From: Labia minor
Lineage: Eukaryota; Arthropoda; Insecta; Dermaptera; Spongiphoridae
Assembly: GCA_963082975.1 (NCBI GenBank)
Contig: OY720350.1
Location: 10,386,910 to 10,450,909, forward strand
Direction: 5' to 3'
DNA: 64,000 bases
Shown here: piece by piece, positions 57,939-64,000 of the stretch
How positions within the stretch are numbered: position 1 is the stretch's first letter
Layout of the letters: each line of letters begins with the position of its first letter
The notes under the pieces: model-generated
Told to the model about the DNA's origin: nothing
Databases searched by the model: none
Seen by the model: the letters and a program-made list of their open reading frames with translations, nothing else
Program-made: the position numbers and the translations under genes

Positions 57939-58657
57939 TTTAATAACGGTATTATAACAATATGTATTTTCTTTTATATTCATAAAAATAATACATATTA
58001 TTATTATTAATATATACCATGTATTTATCGCAAAATATTTTTTCTTATACATTATATTTATACATAATGTACTAGTTTTTCCTATTTGAATAGGTTGGAA
58101 TGTATAAATTGAGGTTTCCATTATAAATTCTCATGTTAAACAGAATGTTAGACAGAACATAACAATATTTTGACAAATCATTCATAATCGGTTGAAAATC
58201 AATAGAAAGTTCGAATCATTGAAATAGTTTTCCCGCCTCCTTGCCAATTAACAGTGACCTGGAGATTTTTCACTGATCGTGTTCGTTGTTGAGAAGATGG
58301 ATAGGTTGGAAAAATAATGTCAATAGCGAGTCTGTCTAATTGAATCGAAAATGTTTGGAGTGCCTCGCTTATTCATAGTGCTGTGTCATAAATACAATCT
58401 CAGTTGAAGCGGGAGAGCAGGAGGGGCCAAAAGGCTTTGCTTGATAGATGAGCCCATTGAAAAGGGATCGGTAAGCGCAATGACAGATTTGCAGGTTGTG
58501 ACCTCTCCTGTTCAATTGGCCAGAGCCTCATCCCTCTAGTCGAAATATTGACTCTGTCATTGAGATGGATTGCAGGTTAAATCGATCAGCGAGGTTAGTT
58601 ACCATTCGATCATTTCCATTCGAAACTAAAAGAGTGTGAGTGATGCACTACAATTCA
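57666..58657. other. AT-rich, then a GC-richer unique island
   Basis: (TA)n near 57906-57932. 58225-58630 is clearly less AT-biased (GAAGCGGGAGAGCAGGAGGG, TCAATTGGCCAGAGCC) but closed in all frames. A conserved non-coding element is plausible. Confidence 0.45.
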
Positions 58658-58753
58658 AAACAAGTGATTTTTTTTATTTGTTTTGTGTTTTTGTTTTTGT
58701 TTTTTTCTTTTAAAAAAGACAAATTCATTTTAAAAAAAATATCTATCCATAAG

Positions 58754-59030
58754 GGCGCCATTGGGTGTGTGGGTAGCGAACCTGCCTCACATTCACATGG
58801 TCCCGAGTTCAAGTCCCGGGCCTGACAAGGGAATTTCCCTAGCTGGGGTCTATGGGACGGAGTCAACCCAGCCTCCGGGAACAACATTGGGGAAAAGCTA
58901 CTTGATAGCGCCTCCGATCAAGAAAATCAAGGTAAAGGTTGAGAGGACTCGTTCTACTGATCATAGGACACCTCGTTGCTATAACCGGCTTGATAGGCGT
59001 AGTCCTTGCTTAGGACGTACAAAGTCAGTT
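58754..59030 (+). mobile_element. tRNA-derived SINE, most complete copy
   Basis: TGGGTAGCGAACCTGCC, GAGTTCAAGTCCCGGGCC (B box), GCTGGGGTCTATGGGACGG, CCTCCGGGAACAACATTGGG, GGCGTAGTCCTTGC, GTCAG plus T run. ATCTATCC occurs on both sides, consistent with a target duplication. Confidence 0.9.
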
Positions 59031-59177
59031 TTTTTTTATCTATCCGTTAAATTAATTTATTTAATTAAAATACTTTAGATGTTAAAATTAAAAATCTGGA
59101 GCGAGAATCAAACCATTCTATATCTAGAAAATTTTCTCCAGAAGTTAATCTTATCTTATCTTATTATACTAAGAAAA

Positions 59178-59180
<3 letters not shown>

Positions 59181-59224
<44 letters not shown>
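59181..59224. repeat. (TA)n
   Basis: About 22 TA units, within an AT-rich frame that is not coding. Confidence 0.95.
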
Positions 59225-59227
<3 letters not shown>

Positions 59228-59245
59228 GATTAATTTATTAATTAA

Positions 59246-59400
59246 CAGCTCGAAGGATTTTTTTGAAATTCACACCATAGCTAATATTTATAAATACAAA
59301 TCGATCTGTATTGGTTTCAACCTGGAGAAAAATCATCTTCATTTGTTTTTTCTTAATTTAAATTTATATATGAATGACGTCACAAATGACAACCATTTTG
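59246..59400 (+). repeat. Diverged C-related repeat (variant D)
   Basis: GAAGGATTTTTTTGAAATTC, TTGGTTTCAACCTGGAG and TGACGTCA at 59375. Matches 28528 and part of 61330-61420 (reverse). Confidence 0.5.
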
Positions 59401-61019
59401 AAATTTGTCTCTTGCCAATTTTTTTTTTTAATTGATATTGTATTAATATTTTTTATATTTAAAATATTTAGAAAATTTATTATTTAATTTCGAAATAAAA
59501 TTAAAAATATTTATTTTAATAAAATTTATTAATCTGACAAAAAACAAAACAAATACGGCTTGGTAATTGTTTTGCACATATTTAAGTAGTGTTATTTTTA
59601 TTTTCTAAAATATTTGAGCCGCGTGGTTAAAGCTATCTTAAAGCCGACTCGAGTTCGAAGGATCGGAGCTCGCCAAGTGCATTGATATTTAAAAATAAAA
59701 AATAAAAATAATAAAATGGAGATATCTTCCAAAAAAAGGAAATTTATTAATGTATTGTCGTTAAATTTTTTGAAAATTCTTATAACTTTTGATTAGTTAA
59801 TTTTATATTATTTTTTGTTTATCTATTTTCATGTTTATTTTTTATAAAATTACTAATTTATATTTATTTATTCATTGTTTTTTTATTAATTAATTTTTAG
59901 ATAGTTTTATACTTTTTAATATTTTTTCACTAAAATATTATCTAATATTTATTAATATTATTAATTATTATTATTAAGGACCCCCCCCCCCCCCATTCAT
60001 TTTAATCAGATTGATGCAATGATGTAACATTTGATAATTGTATATCGATATATTTTTTAAAGGGTCGATGGATTGCTCGGTTTTCCAGGTATAATTAATT
60101 ATGATTATCGTATATGTATTTAACCATCTTGTAATACTATTAATTATAAATATCAGTTATCTAAAATAAAAACAAATTAAAATTAACACTTTCCATTAAA
60201 ATTTTTAATTGAGATTTTTAACTCATCACAACACCCTATATAGGTACATACATATATACATATATAATGTAAGTGAAAATAAAAAAAACAACTATAATAA
60301 TAATTATTATTTAATTTAATTAATTTTATATACATTTAATGTTTGTTTCAATAAATAAATAAATTAATAAAGTACACATTAATTATGCAAGTGAAGAAAG
60401 AAATAAAATGTTTTAAATGTCGGTAACGGTATTATTTAATCGATGTTTAATTAATTATAAAAGAGATGAAGAAATCATCCAATAAGAGATTTATAAATTA
60501 ATTGTCAAATAAATAGTGTTTTTAATTAAAATTAAGGAAATTTAAATTAAAATAGTTAATTAAATTATAATTGTATATTTTATTTAATTTTATAAATATA
60601 AGTAATTATAAATATTAAATAAAATGGTAAAATAAATTATCTAAATTATTAATTTAGAAATGAATTTCATTATGATTAAGTATAATTAATCATCATTAAT
60701 TTAAAATTTATAAAAGTAAAATACTTAATATTATAAGAGAGAATCCCTTTTTTTTGTTAATAGCAGCCCGGCCTTTCTCTACATGGTCGCCAATATTAAT
60801 GATTACTCCAAGTGGGGTAAAAACCGAATGAAAACAATTACATTATTGATTGATTTTAAAAATAAGTGAAAGGATCAAGCCAATGGGAAAAACGGACACC
60901 CACTAATTGCTAATTTATATACTCCTTAAACGTATGAATTTATGCACTGAAAGACAGAAAAGTAGACCTGTTGATATAAAATATATATATTTTCGTAAAT
61001 TTGATTTATTTATATGTAT
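59401..61019. other. AT desert with tRNA-like relic and C run
   Basis: 59617-59680 (GTGGTTAAAGC, GAGTTCGAAGG) resembles a degenerate tRNA or SINE head. A C14 run lies near 59981-59994. The rest shows nothing. Confidence 0.4.
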
Positions 61020-61500
61020 ATATAGATAAAAAGGGTTTTCACTGCACATTGCTGTGAATTTAAAATTTTTGCATATCTTCGCGTTTCATGACCTCTAGAA
61101 TCCAAGAGTCACTTAGGAATTTTTTATGACTGTCTGTCTAGAAATTTTGATGATATAGACTCAAAATTTTACAGTTTATTTACGGAGGCGCCGAATGACG
61201 AAATTGAATCTTCTAAACGTTGTGAAACAATTTCAAATAATTTAAATGTATCTATTAATGCAAAAAAAACAAAAAAACAAATATGGATATAATATAAATA
61301 TTGTTAATTTTATTTTAAGAATAGATATATTTACAGACGCTGGCTGTGACGTCATATCTATTTAAATTAAGAAAAAACTAATAAAGATGATTTTTCCCAG
61401 TGATCAATAAAACTCGATTTTTCTTTATAACTACTATCTCTGGTGTGGATATCAAAAAAATCGATCGAGCGGTTTCTGAGAACCCATTTAACTAGCATAA
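61020..61500. repeat. Rearranged C/D-related repeat
   Basis: Left part GACTGTCTGTCTAGAAATTT resembles the microsatellite zone of C. The middle matches reverse C (CAATTTCAAATAATTT). TGACGTCA at 61347. The right part AGCGGTTTCTGAGAACCC is specific to variant D. The mixed orientation suggests a rearranged or composite copy. Confidence 0.45.
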
Positions 61501-62494
61501 TAAGATTAGATTCTTCCCCTTATTATTAATCATCTTTCCTATTCTTTTCATCTATTCTTTTCTTATTTCCTTCCTTTTGCTAATTTAGAAAGTTTAGAAG
61601 TAAGAGAAGTTCTTTCTATTTTTCTCTTTCCTCCTTCCCCTTATAAAGACTAGCCACCCCCCCCCCCCCAAAATTGATGCAATTCGTTGATGACGTCTCT
61701 CCTTACAATATAAAAATTTATATTTGAATTATCAAACACTTATAATAAATTATTATAATAGTGTAGGTATATAATGTGAAATTTAAATTCTGGGTAAAAT
61801 TCAACATTTGAAATTTCTAAATTGTTTTCAGTCAATTTAAAGAAAATTTCAAAGATGTTTGTTAAATTTTATAAAATATATAAAAAAAAAATTCAAAAAT
61901 TTATATAATTTAAATTAACTTGTATAATAATTTATAATTGCAATTATATTTCGAAAAGTTATAAATATATTTTAATTTATAAGAACTGGAATATAATAAT
62001 AATAAGATTAGGTTAAATGATTCATTACTAGAATAATCTGCTAAAAAAAACTATCTTTGCTAACTTTTTAAAGAAAAACTTATAAAAAATAAAATACCTT
62101 CATTAAAATATATATCTTGAAACTTTTAGTCCATTAATAAATATAGACAAAAAAAATATATTATCCTTTAAAAATGAAAAACTTTTCATCCCCCACTTGG
62201 TAATATCAATAAAAAAGGTTTTTATTGTGATTGTATTTTTGTAATGAATGGCAAGCAAATTATATTATTTATGAAATAAAGTAGTAAAAAGTTTTTATTA
62301 TCATCTCATCTTTAGTCATCTCATCCTCTCTCAGTGGAATAGTAATGAGAGCGTTGAAGAGTCGAGGGTTGAAATGATAGATTAGAGGGAATGGAAGTGA
62401 AAATGTAGTCAAGCGGATTATTATAAAAATGCAAAATGTGTGTTCTAATTGAATGAAAATTTAACAATCCTATCCCAATTTATTACAATTATTT
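61501..62494. other. AT-rich filler
   Basis: C12-like run near 61657-61670. No exon. Confidence 0.5.
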
Positions 62495-62607
62495 ACTATC
62501 TCGCAAGAGATAGTATTGCGATCATGAAAATTTTCGATGTTGAGATTTTGATGTTTTTATACGTTTTGAAGGTTCCTGAATCATTTTCACTAAGGTTGAG
62601 ACAAATG

Positions 62608-62642
<35 letters not shown>

Positions 62643-63055
62643 ATGTAGACAAGTTTACGCAAAAACGGTTTAAGCTAGAATCATGAAATTTGGTAAACGG
62701 GCATTATTCAAAATTCCGTAGTTTTCTATCAACTTTTGAGAAATGTAGCTCAACCGGAAGAGGGCCATTACCTACGACGTTTTGATTTTTTCCTCTAAGG
62801 TGATCGTAAAGATATATTTTTAATAGTTTTTCATATAATTAAAGATTGTACAAAACTGCTATATATAGAATTTCAGCTTGATTGAATCGCTGAAAGTACC
62901 GGAATTAATTTTTTAACACTGCAAATCACGCGCTAAATATTATTTATTAATTTTAATTTATAATTTATAATAAATTAAAATTAATTTAAATATAATATAT
63001 GTTATTTAATCCAATTCAAAATTGCGAGATAGTCGAGTGGAGACACTCCAGCTTT
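62495..63055 (+). mobile_element. Helentron-like family A, full length
   Basis: ACTATCTCGCAAGAGATAGT, (CT)n then (GT)n near 62610-62642, GAAATTTGGTAAAC, CCGGAAGAGGG, GCGAGATAGT, intact hairpin, CAGCTTTTT. A segment near the CGCGC motif (CCAGCGCATG block) is deleted. Confidence 0.9.
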
Positions 63056-63349
63056 TTTTTTAAATTGTGTATTAATTTATATTATTTATATTTGTTAATT
63101 ACTAAAGGCATTTGAAGTTGGTTGCTTAAGCGTGAACAACTTGGATACGAGTATAATAATAAAAGAATTTAAATAAACAAAAGAATAATGAATCATTGCT
63201 TAAAGCTAGGCAAAATCGCTGTTAGGAAGTAACTATAGATAAGATCAGATTTGTTTTTTTTTTTGTTTTTTTTTTGGTATAATTCAAAAAAAGTGATAAC
63301 TTCATCTCAGTTTTAAAATAAATAATTGTATATAATGTTTATTAAGTAT
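63056..63349. other. AT-rich filler
   Basis: No feature seen. Confidence 0.4.
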
Positions 63350-63478
63350 TAATATATTTTAGTGAAGTAAGTTTAGTTTATATTTTAGTGTAGTTTAGTT
63401 TATATTTCAGTGAAGTAGGTTTAGTTTATATTTTAGTGAAGTAAGTTTAGTTAAGTATAAATATATTTTAGTGAATTA
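63350..63478. repeat. Irregular tandem repeat, about 25-30 bp units
   Basis: TATTTTAGTGAAGTAAG and TTTAGTTTATATTT recur four to five times with small indels. Confidence 0.8.
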
Positions 63479-64000
63479 GAATGAGAAAGTAAAAGAAAAA
63501 AAAGCTACTTTTTATTTATATTTATTTACTTTAATATGTGTATTAATTTTTTTTTTTATTATTATTATTATAATTTAGGGGTAAGTTTTCTTTGTAGTTA
63601 AGCTTGAATTTAACTTATCTAATTATTATTATTTTTTGTTTATTCTCTCATCATTTTAATAATAGAACTCTCCATGCTCTATGAGTTTAAAATTATTTAT
63701 TTATTCAAAAATATGTTAAATAATTAGCAGAAAACTGCCTGTTTAATATGTAAATCAAGAGTTGTTTTTTGTGAAAGCGAAAATAAAAAAAACTATTCAA
63801 GCCAAGTTAGAATTTAAGAGATTAATTGGGTGTTATTTTACTTCGTTTATATATGGTTATCCGAGTCAGTAATGAGGGGACTAAAAGGGATGAATGAGAG
63901 GAGAGGAAATTAATCAGCATTTCTCAACGTAATTACCTTCAATAAAAATTATGCAGTTTTCAATAGGATGGTTTTTTTTATTATAAATATTTTGTTGTTG
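63479..64000. other. AT-rich tail of window
   Basis: No feature seen. Confidence 0.5.

Noticed and set aside
58640..59078. ORFs on both strands at 58.6-59.1 kb
   Set aside because: They are readings of the SINE (and its duplicate at 53.5 kb), which is a non-coding Pol III-type element.
59079..59435. 118-residue ORF
   Set aside because: A large part is Tyr-Ile from (TA)n; the rest has extreme AT codon bias and no motif.
1..64000. CRISPR array, prokaryotic operon, phage or plasmid features
   Set aside because: No regularly spaced repeats with unique spacers, no ribosome-binding-site-led long ORFs; all signals are eukaryotic.
1..64000. LTR retrotransposon or endogenous virus
   Set aside because: No gag, protease, reverse transcriptase core or LTR pair was found on either strand.

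Overview
This window is an AT-rich (clearly above 70% A+T by eye) piece of an invertebrate nuclear genome. The non-LTR retrotransposon tail, mariner relic, tRNA-derived SINE and microsatellite-bearing Helentron-like repeats suggest an arthropod or similar metazoan; I cannot name the species. There are no bacterial-type genes, operons, CRISPR arrays or intact tRNA/rRNA genes, and no long open reading frame. The sequence reads as a large intergenic or intronic tract made of transposon relics, simple repeats and a few islands of higher GC that may be short exons or conserved non-coding elements. Almost all long ORFs are shadows of repeats.

The main result is a set of three dispersed repeat families (here A, B and C) with one shared layout. 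Each has a 5' end of about 10-13 bases directly after a T run. An inverted copy of it lies near, but not at, the 3' end. A small hairpin with a 4-base loop follows, and the element ends in CTTATT. There is no target-site duplication. This is the layout known for non-autonomous Helentron/Helitron2 elements (the DINE-1/HINE group). Support inside the window: an unoccupied paralogous copy of one insertion site (C at 31233-31862 against 33172-33472); B inserted in the T run of a hAT MITE (56692-57297); two A copies in head-to-tail tandem (8644-9875); and a 52-base C element made of little more than its two ends (49657-49708). All three families carry ATGTCTGT followed by a different microsatellite, and CCGGAAG downstream.

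Layout. 1-12.4 kb: foldback elements, B with nested C, A copies, and a probable last coding exon with 3' UTR at 10365-10880. 12.7-14.1 kb: the most gene-like island, with a possible first exon at 12896-13039. 14.1-24 kb: AT desert with C, hAT, a 9-bp-TSD element and a foldback element. 24-28 kb: GC islands with weak exon candidates, an A copy and a SINE with a perfect 15-bp TSD. 28-36.6 kb: a hairpin cluster, the C copy with its empty site, a hAT with a nested Tc1/mariner-type MITE, a candidate exon at 34720-34805, A, and another hAT. 36.6-46 kb: an A copy with an internal duplication, a SINE, C, a piggyBac-type MITE and gtgacc-type hAT fragments. 46-51.9 kb: a segmental duplication of the 18.4 kb region, a hAT MITE, a mariner deletion derivative, a LINE 3' coding relic, and hAT MITEs with nested elements. 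52-64 kb: duplicated SINE blocks, A copies, B inside a hAT, C-related variants and AT-rich filler.

No two candidate exons can be linked into one gene model from this window, so I propose no pathway. What interacts here are mobile elements: nested insertions give a relative order of events. The hAT at 56675 is older than B. The duplicated block at 31.2/33.2 kb is older than the C insertion. The 18.4/46.4 kb duplication is older than the hAT insertion at 46580.
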